From positions 1,285,691-1,349,690 of the forward strand of contig NZ_JAIZZH010000001.1 in the NCBI RefSeq assembly GCF_020421205.1: a stretch of 64,000 bases of DNA, written 5' to 3'. The translations under genes and the position numbers were made by a program. Below are positions 52,662 through 60,882 of this stretch, piece by piece. The notes below the pieces were generated by a model that was not told the origin of the DNA, did no database searches, and saw only the letters and a program-made list of their open reading frames with translations. Source of the DNA: Hymenobacter pini (GTDB taxonomy: Bacteria; Bacteroidota; Bacteroidia; Cytophagales; Hymenobacteraceae). Within the stretch, counting starts at the first letter, position 1, and every line of letters begins with the position of its first letter.

Positions 52662-52727
52662 GTCGGGCCGTTAGGGAAGGGGCCGCGCGCAACTGCGGGC
52701 GGCACCCTTCCGGCGGCCCGGCTTGTT
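52662..52727 (+). terminator. Possible terminator or leader hairpin upstream of queE
   Basis: GGGCCG with CGGCCC, inside which GGAAGGG with CCCTTCC, form a long G+C-rich stem followed by TTGTTGTTTT. It may end folD transcription or be the queE leader; I see no preQ1 riboswitch pattern. The rest of the 219-bp gap 52528-52746 holds nothing I can name. Confidence 0.45.
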
Positions 52728-52746
52728 GTTTTAGAGAATTACTGTT

Positions 52747-53397
52747 TTGCTGCACGAACTACCTGTTACGTCGGCGGCCCCGGCCCAGGGGACGGCGGCA
52801 CCCGAACTGCCCGTAATGGAGCAGTTTTACACCATCCAGGGCGAAGGATACAACACCGGCCGGGCGGCTTACTTTATCCGCCTAGGCGGCTGCGACGTGG
52901 GCTGCGTGTGGTGCGACGTGAAAGAATCGTGGCCCCTTGATGCGCACCCGCGTCAGGCCATTTCCCAGTTGGTTGCGGCCGTTACGGAATACCCCGGCCG
53001 CAACGTAGTAATTACCGGCGGCGAGCCGCTAATGCACAACCTTGTCCCCCTCACGGCTGCCCTGCACGCAGCCGGCTGCCAGAACTGGATTGAAACCAGC
53101 GGGGCCTATCCGCTCAGTGGGGAGTGGGACTGGATTTGCGTGTCACCCAAGAAGTTCAAGGCTCCGTTGCCGGAGGTGCTGGCCGCCGCCCACGAGCTCA
53201 AAATCATCGTGTTCAATAAGAGCGACTTCGCCTGGGCTGAGCAGCACGCCGCGTTGGTTGGACCAACTTGCCGCCTGTATTTGCAGCCCGAGTGGAGCAA
53301 GTCTGCCGACATGATGCCGCTGATTGTGGAGTATGTAAAAAGCAACCCCCAGTGGCAGGTTTCGTTGCAGACGCATAAATTCCTCGATATCCCGTAG
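52747..53397 (+). CDS. queE: 7-carboxy-7-deazaguanine synthase
   Basis: A 216-residue radical-SAM enzyme of the queuosine pathway, converting 6-carboxytetrahydropterin into 7-carboxy-7-deazaguanine. The [4Fe-4S] motif CxxxCxxC is at C49-C53-C56 (GGCDVGCVWC), and GGEPLMHN is the SAM-binding strand. The start is uncertain: TTG 52747 gives MLHELPVTSA, while the next ATG at 52816 (MEQFYTIQGEG) would cut the N-terminus of a domain normally preceded by a few more residues. No other que genes are seen in the window. Confidence 0.92.
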   Translation: MLHELPVTSAAPAQGTAAPELPVMEQFYTIQGEGYNTGRAAYFIRLGGCDVGCVWCDVKESWPLDAHPRQAISQLVAAVTEYPGRNVVITGGEPLMHNLVPLTAALHAAGCQNWIETSGAYPLSGEWDWICVSPKKFKAPLPEVLAAAHELKIIVFNKSDFAWAEQHAALVGPTCRLYLQPEWSKSADMMPLIVEYVKSNPQWQVSLQTHKFLDIP

Positions 53398-53416
53398 CGC
53401 CCTACTTCTCCCACCT

Positions 53417-55366
53417 ATGCGCCGTTCGATTGTTGTTCCGGTAGTTTTGCTCTTTACAATGGGTGGGCTACTGCCGCTTTCTGCGGCGGCCCAGGCCCAG
53501 CTTGGTACCACCAACACGAAAGCCCGCAACCTGTGGGAGAAGGCCCAGCAGCAGGCCAAAGACCGGGACTTTAACAAGGCCCTGGAAACGCTCACCCAGC
53601 TCAATCAGAAATTTCCGTCGCTGGGGGAGCCGTACGTGCTGAAAGGCTCTTTGCTCAAAGCCATGGGCGAGAATCAGCTGGCTTTCGACTCGTATCGGGA
53701 CGGGCTGGCCAAATTGCCCGTTGATGGCAGCCGCGCCAACGACTATTTCACGCTGGGCGAGTTGGCCATGACGTTCGGGGAGTACCAGACGGCCGCCGAC
53801 AGCTACAAAAAGTACCTGAAAACGGCTGCCAAGAACCAGCGGAACGCGCCCCGGGCGCAGCGCCAGCTGCTCAACTGCGAGTTTGCGCAGAAGGCTATGG
53901 CCGCGCCTACTGGCATCCAGCCCGAACCACTGCCGCAACCGCTCAACACCTTCCGGTTTCAGTATTTTCCGGTGCTCACTGCCGACAGCCGCTTCCTGCT
54001 GTTTACGGGCCGCCCTACGGCCGAAAGCGGAGAAGACCTGTTCGTGAGTCGCCAGAATAAGGATGGCACGATGGGGGAGCCAGTATCTATTTCTCCGGCC
54101 ATTAACACCTCCTACAATGAGGGTGCTGGTGCTATATCCGGCGACGGTAAGACGCTGGTATTCGCCTCCTGCGACCGGCCCAGCTCTGTGGGCAATTGTG
54201 ACCTGTACATCTCGCGCCGCACCGGCAACACTTGGAGCAAACCCCAGAACCTGGGCCGTAACGTAAACTCGCCGGAATGGGACTCTCAGCCCTCACTATC
54301 GGCCGATGGGCGCACGTTGTATTTCACCAGTACCCGCCGGGGTGGCAAAGGGCAGGAGGATATCTATATGACCACCCAGGATGCCCAGGGCAACTGGACG
54401 CCCGCCCGTAACCTGGGCGCACCGGTTAACACCGCCGGCAAGGACATGGCTCCCTTCATTCACGCCAGTGGCACTACGCTTTATTACGTAACAGATGGGC
54501 TCGTGGGCATGGGGGGGCTGGATGTGTACCGCTGTGAGCAGTTGGCCGCCGACAAATGGAGTATCCCCCAGAACCTGGGCTACCCGCTGAATACCTACGA
54601 GAACGAGGCTTCACTATATATCACCTCCGACAACCGCCGGGGCTTCTGCTCCCGCTCTAAGGCCACGGTATCGGGGGTGAAGCAGGAGCGGGACCGGCCG
54701 GTGGAGCTATTTGGGTTTGAAGTACCCAAAGAGGTGCGCGCCCGGGAAACCAGTACCTATACACAGGGCCGGGTATTCGATGCCTTCACCAAGAAGCCCA
54801 TCAAGGCCGACGTGCAGCTCTACGACCTCAATACCGATGAGTTGGTGCAGTACGTGGGCTCCGATGCCGAGAACGGCGAGTACACCGTGGTGCTCAACGA
54901 AGGCCGGCAGTACGCCATGTACGCCTCCGCCGATAAGTACCTGATGCGCAGCCTCAGCTTCGACTACAGTGACAAGCGCAGCTTCGACCCGCTCACCCTA
55001 GATATCTACCTGGAGCCGGTGCGCTCCGGCCGTAGTATCGTACTCAACAACCTGTTCTTCGATACTAAGGAGTATGAGTTGAAGCCCAAATCCCGTACCG
55101 AATTGAACCGCTTGGTGGGCTTTATGAAGCAGTATCCGGATATACTGGTAGAAATATCCGGCCATACCGATGACGTAGGGTCGGACGACGACAACTTGGT
55201 TCTTTCGCAGAACCGCGCTAAATCAGTGTACAGCTACCTCATCAGTCAGGGCGTAAAGGCCCAGCGCCTGCGCTTCAAAGGGTACGGGGAAACCAAGCCC
55301 CTCAACCCGAACGATACCGACGAACACCGGCAGCAAAACCGACGGATAGAACTCCGGATACTGTAG
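53417..55366 (+). CDS. PorE-like OmpA-family protein (TPR, PD40 propeller, CRD, OmpA domains)
   Basis: A 649-residue envelope protein with an unusual domain chain: signal peptide (VVPVVLLFTMGGLLPLSAAAQA), TPR helices (about 35-150), a PD40/WD-like beta-propeller (about 180-400; SADGRTLYFTSTRRGGKGQEDIY, DMAPFIHASGTTLYYVTDG), a carboxypeptidase-regulatory-like domain (about 445-515), and a C-terminal OmpA domain (VEISGHTDDVGSDDDN, LSQNRAKSVYSYLISQG, NRRIELRI). This is the architecture of PorE, a type IX secretion accessory protein that binds peptidoglycan. PorE itself is a lipoprotein, and no lipobox is visible here. It starts 19 bases after queE. Confidence 0.88.
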   Translation: MRRSIVVPVVLLFTMGGLLPLSAAAQAQLGTTNTKARNLWEKAQQQAKDRDFNKALETLTQLNQKFPSLGEPYVLKGSLLKAMGENQLAFDSYRDGLAKLPVDGSRANDYFTLGELAMTFGEYQTAADSYKKYLKTAAKNQRNAPRAQRQLLNCEFAQKAMAAPTGIQPEPLPQPLNTFRFQYFPVLTADSRFLLFTGRPTAESGEDLFVSRQNKDGTMGEPVSISPAINTSYNEGAGAISGDGKTLVFASCDRPSSVGNCDLYISRRTGNTWSKPQNLGRNVNSPEWDSQPSLSADGRTLYFTSTRRGGKGQEDIYMTTQDAQGNWTPARNLGAPVNTAGKDMAPFIHASGTTLYYVTDGLVGMGGLDVYRCEQLAADKWSIPQNLGYPLNTYENEASLYITSDNRRGFCSRSKATVSGVKQERDRPVELFGFEVPKEVRARETSTYTQGRVFDAFTKKPIKADVQLYDLNTDELVQYVGSDAENGEYTVVLNEGRQYAMYASADKYLMRSLSFDYSDKRSFDPLTLDIYLEPVRSGRSIVLNNLFFDTKEYELKPKSRTELNRLVGFMKQYPDILVEISGHTDDVGSDDDNLVLSQNRAKSVYSYLISQGVKAQRLRFKGYGETKPLNPNDTDEHRQQNRRIELRIL

Positions 55367-55385
55367 CCCGTCAGCCCCTCCCCCG

Positions 55386-55419
55386 AAGCCCTGCTCGTAC
55401 TTCTCGAGCAGGGCTTTTT
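55386..55419 (+). terminator. Intrinsic terminator after the PorE-like gene
   Basis: AAGCCCTGCTCG / CGAGCAGGGCTT stem with a TTTTT run after it. Confidence 0.9.
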
Positions 55420-55440
55420 GTGTTTTAAACTGTCGGGTAT

Positions 55441-55458
55441 CACATAAGTAATTATGTG
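55441..55458. promoter_or_regulatory. Perfect 18-bp palindrome upstream of the three-gene cluster
   Basis: CACATAA-GTAA-TTATGTG, a dyad with 7-bp arms, about 210 bases before the first of three paralogous small genes and just after the terminator. Size and symmetry fit an operator for a dimeric regulator, or the site may be a weak A+T-rich hairpin. Confidence 0.35.
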
Positions 55459-55669
55459 TCAGTTATATGCAAATCAAAGCTTTGAAAATAAAATCAAAAA
55501 ATTTATAATAAATCTTTGTATTATTAAATAAATGCTTTTATGTTTGGCTATCCTCTACCTCCCCTATCGGGTGCAAGCGTTTAGCGCAACACGTCCGATC
55601 GGAACCTTGGGGTACCAGGAATCAACTCGTCATTTCAACTTCAACAGAACACTTAAACCACTTACCACC

Positions 55670-56029
55670 GTGAAAAAAATTACTCTCTTTATTGCCTTGT
55701 TGCTCGGTCTGCAGGGTGTAAGCTTGGCCAACACCCGTGGTGAAGGCACCGGCCTGCAGGCTCGGGCTACGGCGCTTACCCGCTCCATTGCTGAGAAGGC
55801 CCGTCTGGATGAAGGCCAGATTGTCCGCGTGAAACAACTCAACATCCAGATGCTGACGGAAATGGAGGATATCCAGTCTCGGTTTGCAGCCGACCCGGCC
55901 ATGCTAGACCAGAAGCTGGCTGAAGCCCAGCTCCGCTACGAAAACACATTAACGGCTTTGCTGCGCCCCGCCCAACTGGCCCTGTTTCAACAGAACCGGG
56001 CCAACATGACGGCGCTAGGACAGCACTAG
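55670..56029 (+). CDS. Small exported helical protein, paralogue 1
   Basis: A 119-residue exported protein starting at GTG 55670 (VKKITLFIALLLGLQGVSLA). The mature part is mostly helical, with RSIAEKARLDEGQIVRVKQLN near residue 38 and LLRPAQLALFQQNRANMTAL at the C-terminus. The two hydrophobic motifs, LDEGQ near the start and RPAQL near the end, recall the LTxxQ signature of Spy/CpxP-type periplasmic proteins, but the match is loose. The following two genes are clearly related. The upstream ATG frame of 46 extra residues is not signal-like and is rejected. Confidence 0.75.
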   Translation: MKKITLFIALLLGLQGVSLANTRGEGTGLQARATALTRSIAEKARLDEGQIVRVKQLNIQMLTEMEDIQSRFAADPAMLDQKLAEAQLRYENTLTALLRPAQLALFQQNRANMTALGQH

Positions 56030-56067
56030 CACCCTTGAACACTTCCACTCACTCTACTCCCAAACCC

Positions 56068-56436
56068 ATGAAAAAGCTAACGATTCCCGTAATGCTGGCA
56101 GTTCTGACGTTGGCCTCGCATCGAATGCTGGCCGCTCCGGGCAATGGTAACCGGGACCTGCAAACGCGGGCCTCCTCTATGACGCGCTCCTTGGCCGAGC
56201 AAGTGCACCTGAATGAAGGCCAGTATGTGCAGGTAAAGGCCCTGAACCTGCGTCTGCTCCAGGAAATGCTGTCGGCCAAGGCGGTATTCGTGCACGATGC
56301 CGAGCTGCAAAATCGGGCTATTGCTGATGCCCAGCAGCAGTATGAGCATGAACTAGCCACGCTACTGCAGCCAGCTCAGCTAGCACTTTATCAGCAAAAT
56401 CGCGCCAGTCGCACAGCGCTTAATACCGGCAACTAA
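56068..56436 (+). CDS. Small exported helical protein, paralogue 2
   Basis: A 122-residue exported protein (signal peptide MKKLTIPVMLAVLTLASHRMLA) closely following the pattern of its neighbour: RSLAEQVHLNEGQYVQVKALNLRLLQEM, then LLQPAQLALYQQNRASRTAL. It starts 38 bases after paralogue 1, on the same strand with no terminator between them, so the two are very likely one transcript. A terminator follows its stop. Function is unknown; the repeat of the pattern suggests expansion by tandem duplication. Confidence 0.8.
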   Translation: MKKLTIPVMLAVLTLASHRMLAAPGNGNRDLQTRASSMTRSLAEQVHLNEGQYVQVKALNLRLLQEMLSAKAVFVHDAELQNRAIADAQQQYEHELATLLQPAQLALYQQNRASRTALNTGN

Positions 56437-56445
56437 TATTGAGAG

Positions 56446-56475
56446 CCCTGACTCTGAATAGGAGTCAGGGTTTTA
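56446..56475 (+). terminator. Intrinsic terminator after paralogue 2
   Basis: CCCTGACTC (56446-56454) with GAGTCAGGG (56462-56470), followed by TTTTATTTT. Confidence 0.88.
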
Positions 56476-56576
56476 TTTTATTTCAAATTATTATTGTAAA
56501 GTTTATAATAATGTGTATTTTTAAATAGAATTATTAGTTGACCACTCTTCACTTTTCCTCCAGCCCAACCACCGTT

Positions 56577-56942
56577 ATGAAAAACGTCTTCGCTTCACTT
56601 TTATTTGCTACTCTAGTAAGCCTCTCTTTCACCTCTTTTGCTACGGCAGGCGATGGTAGTGGTAAAACGGCCGTTCGGGCTTCTGAAATGACCCGACGGA
56701 TGGCCGAGCGCACCAGACTCACCGAAGGCCAGTACGTAAAAGTACGCGCCCTGAATCTGCGGCTGCTCACCGAAATGGCTGAGTTGCGTCGGCAGTTCGC
56801 CGCCGACGCAGCGCGGATGGACGAGGCCATGGTGGAGGTTCAAGCTCGTTATGAGTGGGACCTTGCCAATATCCTGCGGCCTAAGCAAATGCTGGCTTAT
56901 GATGAAATGAAATCCAATTTCACGGCCGTAAATTTGCGCTGA
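56577..56942 (+). CDS. Small exported helical protein, paralogue 3
   Basis: A 121-residue exported protein (signal peptide MKNVFASLLFATLVSLSFTSFATA), third of the set: RRMAERTRLTEGQYVKVRALNLRLLTEMAELRRQF, and C-terminal LANILRPKQMLAYDEMKSNFTAV. It follows a terminator and a strongly A+T-rich ~70-bp stretch, so it probably has its own promoter. Of the three it is the most basic. Shared length, pattern and order with the other two indicate a local family. Confidence 0.8.
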   Translation: MKNVFASLLFATLVSLSFTSFATAGDGSGKTAVRASEMTRRMAERTRLTEGQYVKVRALNLRLLTEMAELRRQFAADAARMDEAMVEVQARYEWDLANILRPKQMLAYDEMKSNFTAVNLR

Positions 56943-56988
56943 TTTTTAACGTGTTATGCAACGTCATTTGCAGTGTAAAGTGAAATAA

Positions 56989-57014
56989 AAAAAGCCCGCA
57001 TTTGCGGGCTTTTT
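56989..57014. terminator. Bidirectional terminator before gltA
   Basis: AAAAAGCCCGC / GCGGGCTTTTT perfect 11-bp stem between the convergent gene ends at 56942 and 57039. Confidence 0.92.
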
Positions 57015-57038
57015 CGTTGAAATATGGAAGGGTGCTGA

Positions 57039-58331
57039 CTACGAGCGGGCTTCGATGCTTATGTAGTCACGCTCGGTTTCGCCGGTATAGATCTGACGCG
57101 GACGGCCGATGGGCTCTTTGTTTTCGCGCATCTCTTTCCATTGGGCAATCCAGCCGGGCAGACGGCCTAGAGCGAACATCACCGTGAACATCTCCGTGGG
57201 GATGCCCAACGCTTTGTAGATAATGCCCGAGTAGAAGTCCACGTTCGGGTACAGCTTGCGCTCAATGAAGTACGGGTCGGTGAGGGCAGCTTGTTCCAAC
57301 TCCTGCGCAATTTTCAGCAGGGGGCTATCCTCGAGGCCCAGGGCGGTCAGTACCTCGTCGGCAGCCTTCTTGATGATTTTGGCACGGGGGTCGAAGTTCT
57401 TGTACACACGGTGACCGAAGCCCATCAGACGGAACGAATCGTTCTTATCCTTGGCCTTGGCAATGAACTTGCTGGTGTCGCCACCGTCACGCTCAATGGC
57501 CTCCAGCATCTCAATTACCTCCTGGTTGGCACCACCGTGTAGCGGGCCCCACAGCGCGTTGATACCGGCCGAAACCGAGCCGTAGAGCGAGGCATTGGCC
57601 GAGCCTACCAGACGCACCGTGGAGGTAGAGCAGTTCTGCTCATGGTCGGCGTGCAGAATGAGCAGCTTGTTGAGGGCGCTGACAACTACCGGATCGATTT
57701 CATACTTCTCCGTGGGGAAGCTGAACATCATGTACAGGAAATTGGCGCAATAGTCGAGGTCATTGCGCGGATAGTTCAGCGGGTGCCCCATGTTGTTCTT
57801 GTAGGTCCAGGCCGCAATGGTGGGCATCTTCGCCAGCAGACGAATGATGTTCAGCTCCATTTCCTCGGGGCTCAGGTCCGGCGATACGCTCTGGGGGTAG
57901 AAGCCAGTAAGGGCGCAAATCAGCGAAGAAAGGATGGCCATGGGGTGCGTAGCCGACGGGAAACCGTCGAAAATCTTCCGCATATCCTCGTGCACCAAGG
58001 TGTGCTTGGTAATCTGGCCCGAGAAGTCCTTCAGCTCCGCCTCGGTGGGCAACTTACCATAAATCAGCAGATAGGCTACTTCCAGGAAGCTCGACTTTTC
58101 AGCCAACTGCTCAATCGGGTAGCCGCGGTAGCGCAGAATGCCTTCCTCGCCGTCCAGGAACGTAATGGCGCTTTTGGTGGCGCCGGTGTTTTTGTAGCCC
58201 GAGTCGAGGGTTACGTAACCAGACTGGTCGCGCAGCTTGCCAATGTCAAAGGCTTTTTCGTGCTCGGTACCTTCAATAACGGGGAGAGAGAAGGATTTCC
58301 CGTCGAGGATCAGTTCAGCAGATTCTGCCAT
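57039..58331 (-). CDS. gltA: Citrate synthase
   Basis: A 430-residue citrate synthase that condenses oxaloacetate with acetyl-CoA to open the TCA cycle. Type II (hexameric) pattern: GYKNTGATKSAITFLDGEEGILRYRGYPIE, then the catalytic histidines in NCSTSTVRLVGSANASLYG...LWGPLHGGANQ and GFGHRVYKNFDPRA, with the catalytic aspartate near SDPYFIERKLYPNVDFYSG. Length and motifs are normal. A TAGTTTCG sequence lies 30 bases upstream on the minus strand. It runs convergent with the small-protein cluster. Confidence 0.95.
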   Translation of the reverse strand: MAESAELILDGKSFSLPVIEGTEHEKAFDIGKLRDQSGYVTLDSGYKNTGATKSAITFLDGEEGILRYRGYPIEQLAEKSSFLEVAYLLIYGKLPTEAELKDFSGQITKHTLVHEDMRKIFDGFPSATHPMAILSSLICALTGFYPQSVSPDLSPEEMELNIIRLLAKMPTIAAWTYKNNMGHPLNYPRNDLDYCANFLYMMFSFPTEKYEIDPVVVSALNKLLILHADHEQNCSTSTVRLVGSANASLYGSVSAGINALWGPLHGGANQEVIEMLEAIERDGGDTSKFIAKAKDKNDSFRLMGFGHRVYKNFDPRAKIIKKAADEVLTALGLEDSPLLKIAQELEQAALTDPYFIERKLYPNVDFYSGIIYKALGIPTEMFTVMFALGRLPGWIAQWKEMRENKEPIGRPRQIYTGETERDYISIEARS

Positions 58332-58360
58332 AAAAGTGGGTTGAAGGGTGGGTTGCAGGG

Positions 58361-58392
58361 CGAAACTAAAGAATTACCGGTTTAGCCGGAAA
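58361..58392 (-). promoter_or_regulatory. Candidate promoter upstream of gltA
   Basis: On the minus strand TTTC and TAGTTTCG are 20 bases apart, a relaxed version of TTTG-N19-TAnnTTTG, ending about 30 bases before the ATG at 58331. Confidence 0.3.
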
Positions 58393-58560
58393 CCCAGTGA
58401 GAGTTTGATGCCTATACTACAACCAAGCCTAGGTTGTTGTTTGAGATAGGGAAAGCGCAAAGAAACGGCCCCCTCGTTAAAAATGCGGCATGCAGCGCAA
58501 GGTTTTTACCTGTACACCAGCATTTTTTCGCCGGTAACGATACCGGAAGCCGTCCGCTGC

Positions 58561-59952
58561 CTACTTGCCGATGCAGAACTGCGTGAAGATGCTGGTAAGC
58601 AGGTCGTCGTTGCTGATTTCGCCCGTAATCTGGCCCAAGGCGGCCAGGGCATGGCGCAAATCGGCGGCCAGCAGCTCAGTGCCTGCACCAGTGCTCAGGC
58701 CCACCAGCACAGCATCGAGGTGGCGGGTGGCTTGTTCTAGGCTTTGGGCGTGGCGCAGGTTGGTAACAATGGTGCTGCTGCCGGTGCGGTCAAGGCCCTC
58801 ACCGCGTACCTTGGCCAGTAAGGTCTCCCGCAGGTCGTCGAGGCCGTCGCCGCGGGAAGCGGCAATCAGGATGGTATCGGAAAGGGACTGAAAGCTGGTG
58901 AGTTCAGGATCGGATGCTACATCGAGCTTGTTGCCCACGGCCACCACAGGTACTTCCAGGGGTAGGTTCAGGGCTTCAATTTCTGCTTTAAGTTCAGATG
59001 GGGTAGTAGTGGTTATATCAAATAGATATACAACCAAGGCTGCCTGTTGTACCCGTTTGAGAGTACGTTCCACGCCGATGGATTCCACTACGTCGGTAGT
59101 GTCGCGCAGGCCGGCTGTATCTACAAAGCGGAACCGAATGCCGTCAATGCTCACCTCATCCTCAATCAGGTCGCGGGTGGTACCGGCAATGTCCGACACG
59201 ATGGCGCGCTCCTCGTTGAGTAGGGCGTTGAGTAGGGTGCTTTTGCCAGCGTTAGGCCGCCCGGCAATAACGGTAGTTACGCCATTTTTGATGACGTTGC
59301 CCAGCTCAAACGAGCGGAGCAGGCGGCGCACCAGTTGTTGTACCTCCTGCAGTAGCTGCACCAGCCCGGTGCGGTCGGCAAATTCTACATCTTCCTCGCC
59401 GAAGTCCAGCTCCAGCTCCAGCAACGCCGCAAACTGCACCAATCGGCCCCGCAGATCTTTCAGCTCCTGGGAGAAACCGCCCCGCATCTGGCGCAGGGCT
59501 ACTTGGTGCGAAAGGGCCGAATCGGCGGCAATCAGGTCGGCTACGGCTTCGGCCTGGGCCAGGTCGAAGGCACCGTGCAAAAAGGCTCGTTTCGTAAACT
59601 CACCGGCTTCGGCCAGGCGGGCTCCGCGCCGCACCAGCAGCGCCAGCACCTCCTGCACAATGTAGTCAGAGCCGTGGGTGCTGATTTCCACCACGTCTTC
59701 GCGGGTGTAGGAGTGCGGGCCTCGGAACAAAGAAACCACCACTTCGTCCAGAATACGCTCACCGTCGCGGAGGGTGCCGTAGTGCAGGGTGTGGCCCGGC
59801 TGGTCGCGCAGGCGCTTGCCATTGAACACCTCGTCGGTTAGCCGAATAGCATCGGGGCCGGAAAGGCGAACCAGGGCAATGGCACCGGCTCCGGGCGGGG
59901 TTGAGAGGGCAACAATGGTATCGGTGAGAGAAACGGGAAGTACGGGGGCCAC
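58561..59952 (-). CDS. mnmE: tRNA uridine-5-carboxymethylaminomethyl modification GTPase
   Basis: A 463-residue GTPase that, with MnmG, installs cmnm5/nm5 groups on the wobble uridine. The start is GTG 59952 (V-APVLPVSLTDTIVAL), which gives the family length; no nearer ATG exists, and a TACCTTTG box 25 bases upstream supports it. Landmarks: the N-terminal folate-binding domain (PPGAGAIALVRLSG), the helical middle domain, the G domain with GRPNAGKSTLLNALL, IAGTTRD and NKLD, and the C-terminal FCIGK, whose cysteine is conserved and needed for activity. Confidence 0.95.
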   Translation of the reverse strand: MAPVLPVSLTDTIVALSTPPGAGAIALVRLSGPDAIRLTDEVFNGKRLRDQPGHTLHYGTLRDGERILDEVVVSLFRGPHSYTREDVVEISTHGSDYIVQEVLALLVRRGARLAEAGEFTKRAFLHGAFDLAQAEAVADLIAADSALSHQVALRQMRGGFSQELKDLRGRLVQFAALLELELDFGEEDVEFADRTGLVQLLQEVQQLVRRLLRSFELGNVIKNGVTTVIAGRPNAGKSTLLNALLNEERAIVSDIAGTTRDLIEDEVSIDGIRFRFVDTAGLRDTTDVVESIGVERTLKRVQQAALVVYLFDITTTTPSELKAEIEALNLPLEVPVVAVGNKLDVASDPELTSFQSLSDTILIAASRGDGLDDLRETLLAKVRGEGLDRTGSSTIVTNLRHAQSLEQATRHLDAVLVGLSTGAGTELLAADLRHALAALGQITGEISNDDLLTSIFTQFCIGK

Positions 59953-59976
59953 AGCGCGCTGGAATGGTTCGGGTGG

Positions 59977-59984
59977 CAAAGGTA
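59977..59984 (-). promoter_or_regulatory. Candidate -7 box TACCTTTG upstream of mnmE
   Basis: Exact TAnnTTTG match on the minus strand, 25 bases before the GTG start at 59952. Its position argues against longer in-frame starts. Confidence 0.35.
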
Positions 59985-60104
59985 CAGCTATGCGGGCGGT
60001 AAGCGTGGGAGCAGTTGCACTGGTTTTCACAGCAAGCCTGAAAGACGCAAGGCGAACTGGCGCAAGCCAACGCTCAGCTTCAGAAAGCAGGGGCAGCAAG
60101 CAGC

Positions 60105-60764
60105 TTAATCCGTGACGAACAGGTTGCGGCTAACTTCCGCAGAAATCAAATATTTGTTCTGTTTATTAATATTGATTTCTAGCGAGTTGTCAAATATGAC
60201 TTTATCAATTACTTCAATAGAAGTGCCCAGGTTGATGCCTACTTTATCGAGGTACTGCAGGAAAGGAGCGGAGGTGTTCTTGACGGCAATAACCCGGCCC
60301 TGTTCGCCGGGGCGCAAATCGGAAAGTAACCGGTGCTGCGGGCGGTGTAGTACACCCTCGGCCGTCGGGATTGGGTCGCCGTGGGGGTCGAGCTGGGGAA
60401 ATCCCAGGAACTCATCGAGGCGGTGCACCAGCAGGTCAGAATCGATGTGCTCCATCTGTTCGGCCACGTCGTGCACCTCATCCCAATTGAAGCCCATATG
60501 CTGCACCAGAAACACTTCCCAGAGGCGGTGCTTGCGGATGGTGAGCAGGGCCAGCCGCCGGCCTTCCTGCGTGAGCGTGACGCCCCGGTAGCGGGTATAG
60601 TGCAGCAGACCTTTCTCACCGAGCCGGCGTAGCATATCCGTCACCGAAGCGGGCCGGGTCTGCAACTCGTCGGCCACACTGTTAGTGCTGACTTCCATGC
60701 CCGGCTGGGCTTCGCTGAGCTTGTAGATGGCCTTCAGGTAATTTTCCTCGGTGTAGCTGGGCAT
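60105..60764 (-). CDS. DtxR/MntR-family metal-dependent transcription regulator
   Basis: A 219-residue regulator. ATG 60764 gives MPSYTEENYLKAIYKLSEAQ, the usual beginning of the family. The N-terminal winged helix (about 1-70; VSTNSVADELQTRPASVTDMLRRLGEKGLL) is followed by the dimerisation and metal-binding domain (HRLWEVFLVQHMGFNWDEVHDVAEQMEHIDSD) and a C-terminal SH3/FeoA-like domain (LRPGEQGRVIAVKN). It would repress metal-transport genes when manganese or iron is plentiful; no such transport gene is adjacent. It lies upstream of mnmE on the same strand. Confidence 0.93.
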   Translation of the reverse strand: MPSYTEENYLKAIYKLSEAQPGMEVSTNSVADELQTRPASVTDMLRRLGEKGLLHYTRYRGVTLTQEGRRLALLTIRKHRLWEVFLVQHMGFNWDEVHDVAEQMEHIDSDLLVHRLDEFLGFPQLDPHGDPIPTAEGVLHRPQHRLLSDLRPGEQGRVIAVKNTSAPFLQYLDKVGINLGTSIEVIDKVIFDNSLEININKQNKYLISAEVSRNLFVTD

Positions 60765-60783
60765 AGGGCGGAAATAAAACGGA

Positions 60784-60868
60784 AAAATCAAAAAGTCAAA
60801 AGTCTGGTGCTGCCTTGGGTTCCGAACTCAGAACCGGGGGCCGCCTCGACTTTTGACTTTTTGATTTT
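60784..60868. repeat. Perfect 21-bp inverted repeat, A/T-rich arms
   Basis: AAAATCAAAAAGTCAAAAGT(C) at 60784-60804 is the exact reverse complement of 60848-60868, with a 43-base G+C-rich loop. It lies in the gap between fabH and the DtxR gene. The arms are runs of a 7-8 base word (caaaaagt, gacttttg) and look unlike the other palindromes of this window. A T-run forms on both strands, so a terminator role is possible. Confidence 0.7.
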
Positions 60869-60882
60869 GGGCTAAGCAGAAA

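Noticed and set aside
52528..52746. preQ1 riboswitch before queE
   Set aside because: The leader has a long G+C-rich stem followed by T-rich sequence but none of the short conserved preQ1 segments; a terminator or plain leader hairpin fits better.
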